A DNA stretch of 64,000 nucleotides, taken from contig CAXXJQ010000003.1 in NCBI GenBank assembly GCA_963665045.2, positions 868,001 through 932,000 of the forward strand, given 5' to 3'. A program made the position numbers and the translations under genes. Shown piece by piece: positions 41,686 to 50,865 of the stretch (position 1 is its first letter; the number at the start of each line of letters is the position of its first letter). This DNA is from JAFGRU01 sp016934985. GTDB lineage: Bacteria > Desulfobacterota > Desulfuromonadia > Desulfuromonadales > JAAYDE01. Below the pieces are notes generated by a model. That model saw only the letters and a list, made by a program, of their open reading frames with translations. It had not been told where the DNA came from and did no database searches.

Positions 41686-42567
41686 ATGAATTCTTCAACT
41701 CTGCATCTGATCATTATTTCCGGCATGTCGGGGTCGGGTAAAAGCACCGCAGCCCGGGTGTTGGAAGATGCCGGTTTTTTTGTTGTGGACAATCTCCCGC
41801 TGGTGCTTTTGAAAGATTTTCTGCATATCAATGAAGGAAAACAAGGAAACCATAGGTTCGCCGTAGTAGTTGATGTTCGCAATCGCGACTACCTTAAAGT
41901 TTTTCCCGAAGTTTTGAAAGACATTCGGGCTTCCGGCCACAGGGTTGACATCTTTTTCTTCGATGCCTCCGAGGAGGTTCTTGTTCGACGTTTTTCGGAA
42001 ACCCGCCGAAGACATCCCCTGGTCAGTCCAACTGGTATTCCTGATGCCATCGAACAGGAGCGGGTCTTGTTGCAGGAGTTGCAAAGCATGGCCACTCGGG
42101 TTTTTGACTCTTCCGGTTTGACCGTTCATGAATTGCGTAGAAAGATTCTCCACTGTCTTTCCGGTGACAAAGAATTGTACATTCCCATGTCCGTTCACCT
42201 CCAGTCTTTTGGGTATCGCTACGGTATCCCCGTGGAAACAGACATGGTTGTGGATGTCCGTTTCTTGACCAATCCCTATTTTGTGGAGGAGTTGAAACCT
42301 TTGAGCGGTCTTGATTCGGCGGTCAGGGAATTTGTCGCTGGACAGGATGCATACCGGAACTTTTCCGAACGTCTTTTGTCTCTCCTCGAGTTCCTTATCC
42401 CTCAATATCAAAAAGAGAATAAAAGCTATTTTACCATATCAATCGGTTGTACCGGCGGGCGCCACCGCAGTGTTTCCATTGCCGAAGATATTAACAACCG
42501 TCTGGCCGAACGCAACATTATTACCCAGGTCATTCACCGCGACGTTTATCGGGGGCAGCGGCCATGA
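41686..42567 (+). CDS. rapZ: RNase adapter RapZ (YvcJ-like P-loop NTPase)
   Basis: The 293-residue protein has Walker A GMSGSGKS at residues 13-20 and the C-terminal domain SIGCTGGRHRSVSIAE that binds RNA or metabolites in the enteric protein. RapZ in E. coli steers RNase E to GlmZ; in Gram-positives the homologue YvcJ is an NTPase of unknown target. It overlaps the PTS EIIA gene by four bases (ATGA), so this signalling protein is translated together with the phosphotransferase chain. AAGGGGA lies 12 bases before the ATG. Confidence 0.93.
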   Translation: MNSSTLHLIIISGMSGSGKSTAARVLEDAGFFVVDNLPLVLLKDFLHINEGKQGNHRFAVVVDVRNRDYLKVFPEVLKDIRASGHRVDIFFFDASEEVLVRRFSETRRRHPLVSPTGIPDAIEQERVLLQELQSMATRVFDSSGLTVHELRRKILHCLSGDKELYIPMSVHLQSFGYRYGIPVETDMVVDVRFLTNPYFVEELKPLSGLDSAVREFVAGQDAYRNFSERLLSLLEFLIPQYQKENKSYFTISIGCTGGRHRSVSIAEDINNRLAERNIITQVIHRDVYRGQRP

Positions 42568-42965
42568 AAGGTTTGGTGGTCGTTACTCATACAATTCTTG
42601 CCGAGGCTCTTTTGCAGGCCGCCGAGATGATTCTTGGAAGTCTGAAGAACGCAGCCGCCGTCTGCCTGGAAAAGGAAGACAGCCTTGAAACCATGAATCG
42701 GAAATTAACGACAGCCATTGAGACCGTCGGCCGGGATGGGGATGGCGTGGTGGTTATGACCGATATGTTTGGTGGAACGCCCAGCAATATCAGCCTGGTT
42801 TTCCTGGCGGAGGGACAGGTTGAAATTCTAACGGGCGTCAATTTGCCGATGATTCTGAGTTTTTTTAATGCCAAACCGGATATGGCTCTCACAGATCTGG
42901 CTACCTCGCTCAGCAAGGCCGCGAAAGAAGGAATCGTTCTGCCAAGTGCACTGCTTGCCGAATAA
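42564..42965 (+). CDS. PTS mannose/fructose/sorbose family EIIA
   Basis: This 133-residue protein has the active His9 in GLVVVTHTILAEAL and the MTDMFGGTPSN loop typical of mannose-family EIIA. It accepts phosphate from HPr and passes it to EIIB. It overlaps rapZ by four bases. The set of separate EIIA, EIIB, EIIC and EIID genes, with HPr and EI beyond, makes a complete and compact mannose-type PTS. Confidence 0.9.
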   Translation: MKGLVVVTHTILAEALLQAAEMILGSLKNAAAVCLEKEDSLETMNRKLTTAIETVGRDGDGVVVMTDMFGGTPSNISLVFLAEGQVEILTGVNLPMILSFFNAKPDMALTDLATSLSKAAKEGIVLPSALLAE

Positions 42966-43060
42966 ATAACCCGGCTGTTGGAGGCCTTTTGGGCTTGGAA
43001 ATTAGTTTTAAGGATTTTCCTGCCAGAGGCTTCAGGACGCATTTTCGGAGTTGTTGTAAG

Positions 43061-43549
43061 ATGGGAATTGTTCTGACACGTATTGACGATCGGCTGATTC
43101 ATGGGCAGATACTGGAAACCTGGGTGCCGTTCTTAAATGTGGATTGTATCGTGGTGGCCAACGATCAGATTGCCGGGAACCTCATGCGGCGAAAACTCAT
43201 TCACGCTTCGGTACCTAAAAATATTGAGGTTCTTTTCGGCAGTATTAATGAGTTATATAAAATCATCTGTGCTGATGAAATGAGGGGCCGGCGTATTCTG
43301 CTTCTTTTCAGCAGTTCTCTGGATGCTCTTAAAGCTTTCGAGCTGGGCGTCAGTTTCTCCGAAATAAACCTGGGCAATCTTCATGGAGGTCCGGGCGGTG
43401 CCCGAGTCACCTGCTCGGTATTTCTTCAACAGGAAGATATCGAAAACCTGACCTGCCTGGAAAACTCAGGAGTGAAAATTTCGACTCAGTGTGTTCCTAC
43501 GGACCGCCTGAAAAGGTGGAGCGAATTACTTGGCCGCCAAGCGAAATAG
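43061..43549 (+). CDS. PTS mannose/fructose/sorbose family EIIB
   Basis: A 162-residue protein with the phospho-His in RIDDRLIHGQ (His14), the signature of sorbose/mannose EIIB, and GNLHGGPGGARVT farther on. It transfers phosphate from EIIA to the incoming sugar. The frame opens at TTG 42989, but CGGAG at 43046-43050 supports ATG 43061. The substrate cannot be read from sequence. Confidence 0.9.
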   Translation: MGIVLTRIDDRLIHGQILETWVPFLNVDCIVVANDQIAGNLMRRKLIHASVPKNIEVLFGSINELYKIICADEMRGRRILLLFSSSLDALKAFELGVSFSEINLGNLHGGPGGARVTCSVFLQQEDIENLTCLENSGVKISTQCVPTDRLKRWSELLGRQAK

Positions 43550-43551
43550 AA

Positions 43552-44253
43552 ATGATAATTTCTCACATCTGCACAGCTTCAATTGTGTCCATTGTTGCCG
43601 GGCTTGACCGAACCGCGGCCTTTCAACTGATGATTTCGCGGCCGATTGTAGTCGCGCCGCTGACGGGTTGGCTTCTTGACACTCCCCTGGTTGGATTGGA
43701 AGTCGGTTTGCTGGTGGAATTGCTGTGGCTTTGTTTTTTGCCTGTGGGCGCCTCTATACCGCCTGATGATACCCAGGTTTCCATTGCAGCAACACTGCTG
43801 GCGGGGACAGGAGATTATTACATCGAGGCGGGCTCTCTTTCCCTTGTGCTGGTGGCGGTTTTATCTTGTTGTGCACTGGGAAAAATCGGCCAGGTTTTTG
43901 ATGGCTGGGCGCGAAGGTTCAACGGTCAATTTATTATTGCTACCCAGCGAGCAGTGGCCGAAGGGCATTTGAATCATATCGGCAGAAACCATTTGAAGGG
44001 GTTGCTGGTTTTTGGCTTTGCATCCTGGGCTTCCTTTGTGGTTATCGGTTTTTGCGGAGCGCTTTTTCTTTATCTGTTTTTTGTCGTGCTCAAGATGGGG
44101 CCGCCACTGGAACCTGTAGCTGGTTTTTTGCGTATTCTTTTTCCCCTGGTTGGGGCGGCCGCAATTTTGGCAAATCTGAAAGTCCGCCGCTCGGTAACCC
44201 TGTATTTGGCCTCGTTCGTTTCAACCCTTATGCTATTTTGGTTTTTTAAATGA
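43552..44253 (+). CDS. PTS mannose/fructose/sorbose family EIIC
   Basis: The 233-residue membrane protein has about six hydrophobic segments. It begins with the family-typical stretch around LDRTAAFQLMISRPIVVAPL and includes LLWLCFLPVGASIPPDDT. EIIC with EIID forms the sugar channel. ATG 43552, two bases after the EIIB stop, is taken; the frame continues upstream inside the EIIB gene. It overlaps the EIID gene by four bases. Confidence 0.88.
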   Translation: MIISHICTASIVSIVAGLDRTAAFQLMISRPIVVAPLTGWLLDTPLVGLEVGLLVELLWLCFLPVGASIPPDDTQVSIAATLLAGTGDYYIEAGSLSLVLVAVLSCCALGKIGQVFDGWARRFNGQFIIATQRAVAEGHLNHIGRNHLKGLLVFGFASWASFVVIGFCGALFLYLFFVVLKMGPPLEPVAGFLRILFPLVGAAAILANLKVRRSVTLYLASFVSTLMLFWFFK

Positions 44254-45005
44254 CAGTTGTTCTATTGCCGAAAAAGATCTTTATTCAAACCTTTTTCAGG
44301 TCTTTTCTTCTTCAGGCAAGTTGGAGTTTTCAAGGGCTCCAGAGTCTTGGTTTTTTATTTGTACTTTTTCCGGCCCTTGAATTTTTTTACGAGGGGGAGG
44401 AACTGAAGTGCGTCTGTGCCCGCTATCTGGAAAAATTCAATACGCATCCTTACATGGCAAGCCCTATAATGGGCATGTGTCTGGCGCTTGAAGAAAAGCA
44501 GGGCAAGGAGGCTGGCATCAGTTCGCAAGACTTGAAGGAGATGACCATGTTTCCTTATGCCGCTATGGGAGATTCTCTGTTTTGGGGAGGACTTAAACCC
44601 CTGGCGGCTGTCCTTTCTCTTTTTCTGGCGGTTAAAGGGTCGCTTTGGGCGCCTCTTGTTTTCCTGGTCCTTTTCAATGTGCCTCATCTGGGCTGCCGCC
44701 TGGGTTGGCTTTGGCAGGGCTATAGACAGGGCCTCGATATGATTCAAATTGTTCAGAAATGGCAGCTTCCCGATCTTGCCATGCGCTTGAAAGAAGCCAC
44801 CATCGTTTTACTCGGAAGCCTTAGTGCGTTTCTGGTTTTCCACTATCTGGAAATGGAAAAAATCAACCCTGGTCTTGGGGTTGTTTTTATCCCCCTCTTA
44901 TGTGTTGGTGTTCTGTTGTTTAAAAAAGGGATTTCTTCCCTGACCTGTGTTTTGTTATCCGCGGGTTTTGTTTTTCTTCTGTCCCTCATCTGGAACTGGA
45001 TTTAG
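44250..45005 (+). CDS. PTS mannose/fructose/sorbose family EIID
   Basis: This 251-residue protein resembles EIID, with an N-terminal region (QTFFRSFLLQASWSFQGLQSLGF), the conserved FNTHPYMASPIMGMCLALEE near residue 65, MFPYAAMGDSLFWGGLKP near 105 and hydrophobic segments at the C-terminus. EIID with EIIC transports mannose-type sugars. It overlaps EIIC by four bases, indicating coupled translation. Confidence 0.88.
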   Translation: MTVVLLPKKIFIQTFFRSFLLQASWSFQGLQSLGFLFVLFPALEFFYEGEELKCVCARYLEKFNTHPYMASPIMGMCLALEEKQGKEAGISSQDLKEMTMFPYAAMGDSLFWGGLKPLAAVLSLFLAVKGSLWAPLVFLVLFNVPHLGCRLGWLWQGYRQGLDMIQIVQKWQLPDLAMRLKEATIVLLGSLSAFLVFHYLEMEKINPGLGVVFIPLLCVGVLLFKKGISSLTCVLLSAGFVFLLSLIWNWI

Positions 45006-45010
45006 GAAAT

Positions 45011-45277
45011 ATGGAAAAAGAAGATTTCGTTATCAAAAACCGGCTGGGTTTGCACGCTCGAGCTGCAGCGGTTCTGGTTAAAGAAGCCAGCCGGTTTACA
45101 TCGGATATCACCGTTGAAAAAAATGGCACCAAGGTCGATGGAAAGAGTATCATGGGGGTACTGATGCTGGCCGCCCCCCGCGGTTCCACTATCTCGGTGA
45201 AAATCTGCGGCGTGGATGAAAAAGAAGCTTTCTCAGCTTTGAAAGAGTTGATCAATGACGGGTTCGGCGAAGACTGA
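45011..45277 (+). CDS. ptsH: Phosphocarrier protein HPr
   Basis: The 88-residue phosphocarrier has the EI-phosphorylated His15 in NRLGLHARAA. It also has Ser46 in VDGKSIMGVLML, the residue phosphorylated by HPr kinase in bacteria that have that enzyme. It moves phosphate from EI to EIIA here and perhaps to PtsN. GGAAAT is the modest ribosome site. Its 3' end overlaps ptsI by 23 bases. No hprK gene is in the window. Confidence 0.93.
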   Translation: MEKEDFVIKNRLGLHARAAAVLVKEASRFTSDITVEKNGTKVDGKSIMGVLMLAAPRGSTISVKICGVDEKEAFSALKELINDGFGED

Positions 45278-47036
45278 TATCGAAGAGAATAGGGTTCTGA
45301 CCGGCCTGGGTGTGTCGCCTGGGATAGCTATTGGTGAGCTTTTCCTCCTCAACCGCGCCCGCCAGCCCGGTGTAACCCATGCGATCACGGCCGATGAGGT
45401 GGATAGGGAAGTTGAGCTTTTTCAGGAGGCGGTCAGACTTTCCGTTGAGCAGTTGCGGGAGGCCAAGGATAAGATCATCGATAAACGGATGCACGAACAT
45501 CTCTTTATTATCGATGCCCACCTTCTGATTCTTGCAGATCAGATGTTCACCGGCGATACCGAAGCCCTGATCCGCAACGATTTTATCAGCGCGGAAAGTG
45601 CCCTCCATCAGACCCTGGAAAAGTTTCAGGCTGTTTTTGACAGTATTGACGACGAATATCTGCGCGACCGCAAGGCTGACCTCAACTCGGTCGGCGACCG
45701 TCTCCTGCGGAACCTGCGAGGGGAGAACGTTCCCTGTGTCAGGGGTATCGAAAAGAAAACCATACTCGGGGCTCACGAACTTTCGCCTGCAATCACCATG
45801 CAGATCGATCGCGAAAAGGTCGTCGGGCTAGTTTCCGATCTTGGCGGCCGTTCCTCGCATACAGCGATTTTGGCCAGGTCCTTTGGTATACCAGCCGTTT
45901 TCGGTTTGGAAAACTTTTCCTCATTTTCCAGTAACGGTGTTCCGGTTATTGTTGACGGTACCGATGGCGTGGTTGTTGTCAACCCTTCCAACAAGGTTTT
46001 CAAGGAATATCTGGAAAAGAAACAGGCTCTGGAATATGCTGAGCACCAACTCCTTGAATCGGCCGGCCTGGCGGCTGAAACCCTTGACGGTCAGCGCATC
46101 TCTCTTTGCTGTAACCTTGAATTTCCTGAGGAAACAGAACATGCCCTGGAACTTGGTGCCGAAGGTGTCGGCCTTTACCGGACCGAGATACTTTTCCTCA
46201 ACCGGCCGGATATTCCCACAGAAGACGAGCAGGCTGAAGCTCTCGGGGCGGTCGTGGCCAGAATGGCCCCGCACCCTGTGACCATCCGGACCCTGGACGT
46301 CGGGGGGGAAAAGATTGTTCCGGAGATCAGTCCTCACGAAGAAGCCAACCCGGCCATGGGTCTGCGCGCCGTGCGCTTTTCCCTTCAGGAAGTCGGACTT
46401 TTCAAGACCCAGTTACGGGCCATTTTGAGAGCTTCCCAGCACGGTCATGCCAGGGTCATGTTCCCCATGATTTCAAGTCTTTCGGAAGTCCGGGCCTGCA
46501 AAGCCTGCCTGGAAGAGGTCAAGACCGAACTGCGAAGGGAAAAGATCCTTTTTGATGAGAAGCTTCCTGTCGGCATTATGGTAGAAACCCCCTCTGCTGC
46601 TGTACTCGCCGATATCCTTGCCCGTGAGGTTGACTTTTTTGCTGTTGGTACCAACGATCTTATCCAATATTGCCTGGCTGTCGATCGCGGCAATAAAAAT
46701 GTCGCCTATCTCTATGATCCCCTTCATCCTGCGGTTCTGCGCATGCTGCGCCTTGTCTCCGAGGCTGCGAACAAGGCCGGGATCGGTGCCTGTGTCTGTG
46801 GTGAGATGGCCCCTGACCCTCTCTATGCCCTGATTCTTTTAGGCCTGGGTTTTGTTGAACTTTCTATGAACGCTCTCTTTATCCCTGCCGTGAAACGTAT
46901 TTTGCGCGCGGTGCGGTATCAGGATGCCGAAGAGTTTGTGAACGGGCTTTCAGATTTGGCCACCAAGGAGGAGATTACCGCTTATCTGAAAATCGAAGGG
47001 GACAAGCGCTTCCCGGGACTTTTTGAGATTCCTTGA
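45255..47036 (+). CDS. ptsI: Phosphoenolpyruvate-protein phosphotransferase (enzyme I)
   Basis: The 593-residue enzyme I starts the PTS by autophosphorylation from PEP. The N-terminal HPr-binding and phosphohistidine part holds the active His in GGRSSHTAILARSF (about residue 200). The C-terminal PEP-binding barrel contains GAEGVGLYRTEILFL, MVETPSAA and CVCGEMAPDP. There is no N-terminal GAF domain, so it is not the PtsP/EI-Ntr paralogue. It ends the rapZ-EIIA-EIIB-EIIC-EIID-ptsH-ptsI operon. Confidence 0.94.
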   Translation: MTGSAKTDIEENRVLTGLGVSPGIAIGELFLLNRARQPGVTHAITADEVDREVELFQEAVRLSVEQLREAKDKIIDKRMHEHLFIIDAHLLILADQMFTGDTEALIRNDFISAESALHQTLEKFQAVFDSIDDEYLRDRKADLNSVGDRLLRNLRGENVPCVRGIEKKTILGAHELSPAITMQIDREKVVGLVSDLGGRSSHTAILARSFGIPAVFGLENFSSFSSNGVPVIVDGTDGVVVVNPSNKVFKEYLEKKQALEYAEHQLLESAGLAAETLDGQRISLCCNLEFPEETEHALELGAEGVGLYRTEILFLNRPDIPTEDEQAEALGAVVARMAPHPVTIRTLDVGGEKIVPEISPHEEANPAMGLRAVRFSLQEVGLFKTQLRAILRASQHGHARVMFPMISSLSEVRACKACLEEVKTELRREKILFDEKLPVGIMVETPSAAVLADILAREVDFFAVGTNDLIQYCLAVDRGNKNVAYLYDPLHPAVLRMLRLVSEAANKAGIGACVCGEMAPDPLYALILLGLGFVELSMNALFIPAVKRILRAVRYQDAEEFVNGLSDLATKEEITAYLKIEGDKRFPGLFEIP

Positions 47037-47118
47037 TGGCAATGCTTTATTAAAGGCGAAACTTACCAGAAAAATTTTTTAACCTTTTTTTCAATTCCAA
47101 ATCTCAGGAGATGTTGAA

Positions 47119-48288
47119 ATGGGAATGACGGATTTTATTTTCAGTTCCGAATCGGTCAGCGAAGGTCATCCTGACAAGGTTGCCGATCAGATTTCCGACG
47201 CTGTCCTCGATGCCATTCTGGAACAGGATACTGGCGCTCGGGTAGCCTGCGAGACCCTCGTAACCACCGGCATGGTTTTTATAGCCGGGGAGATTACCAC
47301 CCATGCCTATGTCGAATTGCCCGACATCGTCCGCGGTGTGGTTCGGGACATCGGCTACGATGATTGCTCTATTGGGTTTGACTGCGACACCTGCGCGGTT
47401 ATTACCTCCATTGACCGTCAGTCACCGGATATCTCCCAGGGTGTTACCGTCGGTGAAGGGCTGTATAAAGAGCAGGGGGCGGGTGATCAGGGAATCATGT
47501 TCGGCTATGCCTGCCGGGAAACGCCTGAGCTGATGCCCATGCCCATCATGTTCGCCCACCGTTTGACCCAGCGTCTCGCAGAAGTGCGCAAGGACGGGAC
47601 CCTCGACTTTCTACGTCCCGACGCGAAATCCCAGGTGTCCGTTCAGTATATCGACGATAAACCGGTGCACGTCGATGCCGTGGTCATCTCTTCCCAGCAC
47701 TCGCCCGATGTCAGTTACGAGAACTTGCGCGATGCGATCATCGATGAGGTTGTCAAAAAGATTATACCCGTTGACTTGATCGATAAGAAAACGCGTTTTT
47801 TCATTAATCCCACCGGTCGTTTTGTCGTTGGCGGCCCCATGGGCGACTGCGGTCTGACCGGGAGAAAAATCATTGTTGATACCTATGGCGGCCTGGGTTC
47901 CCATGGAGGCGGCGCTTTTTCCGGCAAGGATCCGTCCAAGGTTGACCGCAGTGCTTCCTACATGGCCCGTTACATCTCCAAAAACGTTGTCGCCGCGGGG
48001 CTGGCGGATAAATGTGAATTACAGATCGCCTATGCTATCGGCGTAGCCGAGCCGGTGTCGGTTATGGTCCAGACCTATGGAACCAGTAAAATTTCACCGG
48101 ACCACATCGCCGCCCTGATCCGTGAAGAGTTCGACATGCGGCCTGCCGAAATCATAAAAAATCTTGATCTCTTGAGGCCAATTTACCGCAAAACTGCGGC
48201 CTACGGGCATTTCGGCCGGGAGCTTCCGGAATTCACCTGGGAGAAAACGGATCGCGCCGCTTCTTTGCGTGATCGAGCCGGCCTCTAA
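47119..48288 (+). CDS. metK: S-adenosylmethionine synthetase
   Basis: The 389-residue enzyme makes S-adenosylmethionine from methionine and ATP. The signatures GHPDK near residue 16, GAGDQGIMFGYAC near 118 and GGGAFSGKDPSKVDRS near 265 are intact. The CAGGAGATG ribosome site lies eight bases before ATG 47119. Only 82 bp separate it from ptsI, which is too short for a SAM riboswitch. It is followed by a strong terminator and so is probably its own transcription unit. Confidence 0.97.
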   Translation: MGMTDFIFSSESVSEGHPDKVADQISDAVLDAILEQDTGARVACETLVTTGMVFIAGEITTHAYVELPDIVRGVVRDIGYDDCSIGFDCDTCAVITSIDRQSPDISQGVTVGEGLYKEQGAGDQGIMFGYACRETPELMPMPIMFAHRLTQRLAEVRKDGTLDFLRPDAKSQVSVQYIDDKPVHVDAVVISSQHSPDVSYENLRDAIIDEVVKKIIPVDLIDKKTRFFINPTGRFVVGGPMGDCGLTGRKIIVDTYGGLGSHGGGAFSGKDPSKVDRSASYMARYISKNVVAAGLADKCELQIAYAIGVAEPVSVMVQTYGTSKISPDHIAALIREEFDMRPAEIIKNLDLLRPIYRKTAAYGHFGRELPEFTWEKTDRAASLRDRAGL

Positions 48289-48311
48289 TGGTGATGTTAT
48301 TTTAAAAAAGC

Positions 48312-48344
48312 AAAAAAGACGGACTTCTGAGGTTCGTCTTTTTT
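48312..48344 (+). terminator. Intrinsic terminator after metK
   Basis: A 13-bp stem (48312-48324 with 48332-48344, one G-U) has an A run on the left and a T run on the right, with a 7-base loop. Confidence 0.9.
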
Positions 48345-48483
48345 GTTGTGTCTTTGGCGTTGATTTTCTAATCTGAGGTAATAGTCTGGAATTAGAATTG
48401 ACTCCTTGCCTGAGTGCCGGGATGGCGTGGAAAGAGCCGTTGCCGGCAGGGGCTACATTTTCCGAAGAGAAAGCAGAAACTTC

Positions 48484-49800
48484 ATGAAAAAAACCTATGT
48501 TCTGGATACCAATGTTTTGCTTCACGATCCCCAGTCAATATTCAAATTTGAAGATAATGACCTGGTGATCCCCATTACGGTTATCGAGGAAATTGACGGT
48601 TTCAAGAAGGATTTAAGCGAAACCGGGCGTAATGCCCGTCATGTGTCGCGAATTCTCGATGCTCTGCGCCAGCAAAAACCTCTGATGGAGGGTGCCCCGC
48701 TGGAAAACGGAGGCACTTTGAAAGTGGCTAGAGTTACTGAAGAAGCTTTGGGGAAGCTGCCGCCTGATCTCAAAAGCGAGCGGGCCGACAACCGGATTCT
48801 GGCCGTGGCCATGATGCACGAGGTTGGCTCAAAACAACAGGTGATTTTTGTCACCAAGGACACCAACCTGCGTATCAAGGCCGATGCCGTGGGCCTGCAT
48901 GCTCAGGATTATGAATCGGACAAGGTGGCCATCGAAGATCTCTACACCGGGACCGAGGACCTGCACCTCGACAGCAGTGATGTCGACCGTTTTTTCGGTC
49001 AGGGCTTTCTGGAACCCAAGGAGGAGATTGCCCCCAATGAGTGCCTGACCCTGGTCGACAATGCCAATCCCCGTCACACAGCCTTGTGCCGTTATCATGA
49101 CAATGTCAAACAATTGTTGCCTCTGGGAACCTTGCCCAAGGAAGGGATCTGGGGCATCCAGCCGCGCAATCGCGAACAGCGCTTTGCTTTAGACCTGCTT
49201 CTCGACGACAGTATCCAGTTGGTGACCCTGATCGGTAAGGCAGGAACCGGGAAAACCCTCCTCGCCATTGCTGCCGGCCTTCTCAAAGTAGCAGATGAGA
49301 CTTTTTACAGCCGACTTCTGGTTTCCCGGCCGGTTTATCCTTTAGGGCGGGACCTTGGTTTTCTCCCCGGCGATGTCGAGGAGAAGCTTGGCCCCTGGAT
49401 GCAGCCGATTTTCGACAATGTCGACCTGCTTCTCGACTCGGTCGAACATCAGGGGAAACGCAAACGTGGATATCGGGAACTGGTGGAGATGGGAATTCTC
49501 CAGATCGAAGCTCTGACTTATATTCGCGGGCGTTCCATTCCCAAACAGTATCTGATTGTCGATGAAGCGCAAAACCTAACCCCACACGAAATCAAAACCA
49601 TAACCACCCGGGCCGGGGAGGGGACCAAAATCGTTCTGACAGGCGACCCCTATCAGATTGATAATCCTTATGTCGATTCTTCCAGCAACGGCCTCAATTA
49701 TGTGGTGTCGAAGTTTCGCGGCCAGAGCATCTACGGCCATGTCACTCTGACCAAGGGGGAACGCTCTCCTCTGGCTGAACTTGCCGCCAACCTGTTGTAG
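48484..49800 (+). CDS. PIN-domain PhoH family ATPase (PhoH2-like)
   Basis: The 438-residue protein combines an N-terminal PIN nuclease domain (YVLDTNVLLHDPQS at the start, later FVTKDTNLRIKA) with a C-terminal PhoH ATPase (Walker A GKAGTGKTLLA near residue 260, Walker B YLIVDEAQNLTPHE). PhoH2 proteins of this architecture unwind and degrade RNA in mycobacteria. The frame continues upstream to 48406; the PIN motif identifies ATG 48484 as the start, with only a weak ribosome site. It is followed by tsaD after 24 bp. Confidence 0.9.
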   Translation: MKKTYVLDTNVLLHDPQSIFKFEDNDLVIPITVIEEIDGFKKDLSETGRNARHVSRILDALRQQKPLMEGAPLENGGTLKVARVTEEALGKLPPDLKSERADNRILAVAMMHEVGSKQQVIFVTKDTNLRIKADAVGLHAQDYESDKVAIEDLYTGTEDLHLDSSDVDRFFGQGFLEPKEEIAPNECLTLVDNANPRHTALCRYHDNVKQLLPLGTLPKEGIWGIQPRNREQRFALDLLLDDSIQLVTLIGKAGTGKTLLAIAAGLLKVADETFYSRLLVSRPVYPLGRDLGFLPGDVEEKLGPWMQPIFDNVDLLLDSVEHQGKRKRGYRELVEMGILQIEALTYIRGRSIPKQYLIVDEAQNLTPHEIKTITTRAGEGTKIVLTGDPYQIDNPYVDSSSNGLNYVVSKFRGQSIYGHVTLTKGERSPLAELAANLL

Positions 49801-49824
49801 GCAGCTGGGAGGGACAAAAAACTG

Positions 49825-50841
49825 ATGCTGGTACTGGCGATTGAAACCTCCTGTGACGAAACCTCCGTCGCCCTGGTTCGGGATGGCTCCAGGATTCTCT
49901 CCAATGTTGTCTCGTCTCAGGTCGATATCCATGAGCGTTTCGGCGGCGTGGTTCCGGAACTGGCGTCGCGCAAACATCTTGAAAACATCGGCATTGTTAT
50001 TGACGAAGCTCTCCACCAGGCGCAGCTTTCTTTGAACGATGTCGAGGGCATCTGCGTGACCCGCGGTCCGGGTCTTATCGGTGCGTTGCTGGTCGGGTTG
50101 TCGACAGCCAAGGCCCTGGCCTTTGCTCTGAAAGTGCCCTGGGTCGGGCTGCATCACATGGAAGGGCATATCCTGGCTGTTAAATTGGAGCGGGAGTTGG
50201 AATTTCCATTTCTCGCCCTGGCTGTTTCCGGTGCCCATACCCATCTCTACCGGGTGGATGGTTACGGTTGTTATCAGACGCTGGGGCGGACCCTGGACGA
50301 TGCCGCAGGCGAGGCCTACGATAAGGTCGGCAAGCTTCTTGGTCTGGGTTATCCCGCCGGAGCCGCTATCGACCGTTTGGCCGCCGAAGGGGATTCCGGT
50401 CGCTGGACGTTTCCTCGCGCATTGCTGCAAAAGGATAATCTCGATTTCAGCTTCAGCGGACTTAAAACCGCGGTTTGGAGCCAGGTCAGCAAGGTTTCTC
50501 CTGATGCTGAGGAAGTGCGCCACATCGCTGCCGGCTTCCAGGAGGCCGTCGTGGATGTGTTGACTCGCAAAACGCTCAAGGCCGTTGCAGGGAGCGGTCT
50601 CCGACGGGTGGTTGTCGCCGGTGGGGTTGCCTGCAACCGCGGGCTTCGAGAGCGCTTCAATATGCTTGCCGAGAGGCATGATTTTGATGTATATTTTCCT
50701 TCCCCGGGTCTTTGTGCCGACAATGCCGCCATGTTGGCGGTGGCTGGAAATTTTTATCTGGAGAACGGTTGCAGTGAATCTCTCAGCCTGAATGCCGTTG
50801 CTCAATGGATATTGGATTCAGTCAAATTTTCCTTTGATTAA
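49825..50841 (+). CDS. tsaD: tRNA N6-threonylcarbamoyladenosine transferase (TsaD)
   Basis: This 338-residue ASKHA-fold enzyme transfers threonylcarbamoyl to A37 of ANN-reading tRNAs, with TsaB and TsaE (not seen here). LAIETSCDETSVALV opens it, the metal-binding HHMEGH lies near residue 112, and SGAHTHLY and the late CADNAAM are characteristic. GGGAGGGACAAAAAACTG precedes the ATG. It follows phoH2 by 24 bp. Confidence 0.96.
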   Translation: MLVLAIETSCDETSVALVRDGSRILSNVVSSQVDIHERFGGVVPELASRKHLENIGIVIDEALHQAQLSLNDVEGICVTRGPGLIGALLVGLSTAKALAFALKVPWVGLHHMEGHILAVKLERELEFPFLALAVSGAHTHLYRVDGYGCYQTLGRTLDDAAGEAYDKVGKLLGLGYPAGAAIDRLAAEGDSGRWTFPRALLQKDNLDFSFSGLKTAVWSQVSKVSPDAEEVRHIAAGFQEAVVDVLTRKTLKAVAGSGLRRVVVAGGVACNRGLRERFNMLAERHDFDVYFPSPGLCADNAAMLAVAGNFYLENGCSESLSLNAVAQWILDSVKFSFD

Positions 50842-50865
50842 TGTTTGTGGTGAGCTGATTGGAAC

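Noticed and set aside
47037..47118. SAM riboswitch upstream of metK
   Set aside because: Only 82 bp separate ptsI and metK and no SAM-I or SAM-II type stem arrangement is visible.
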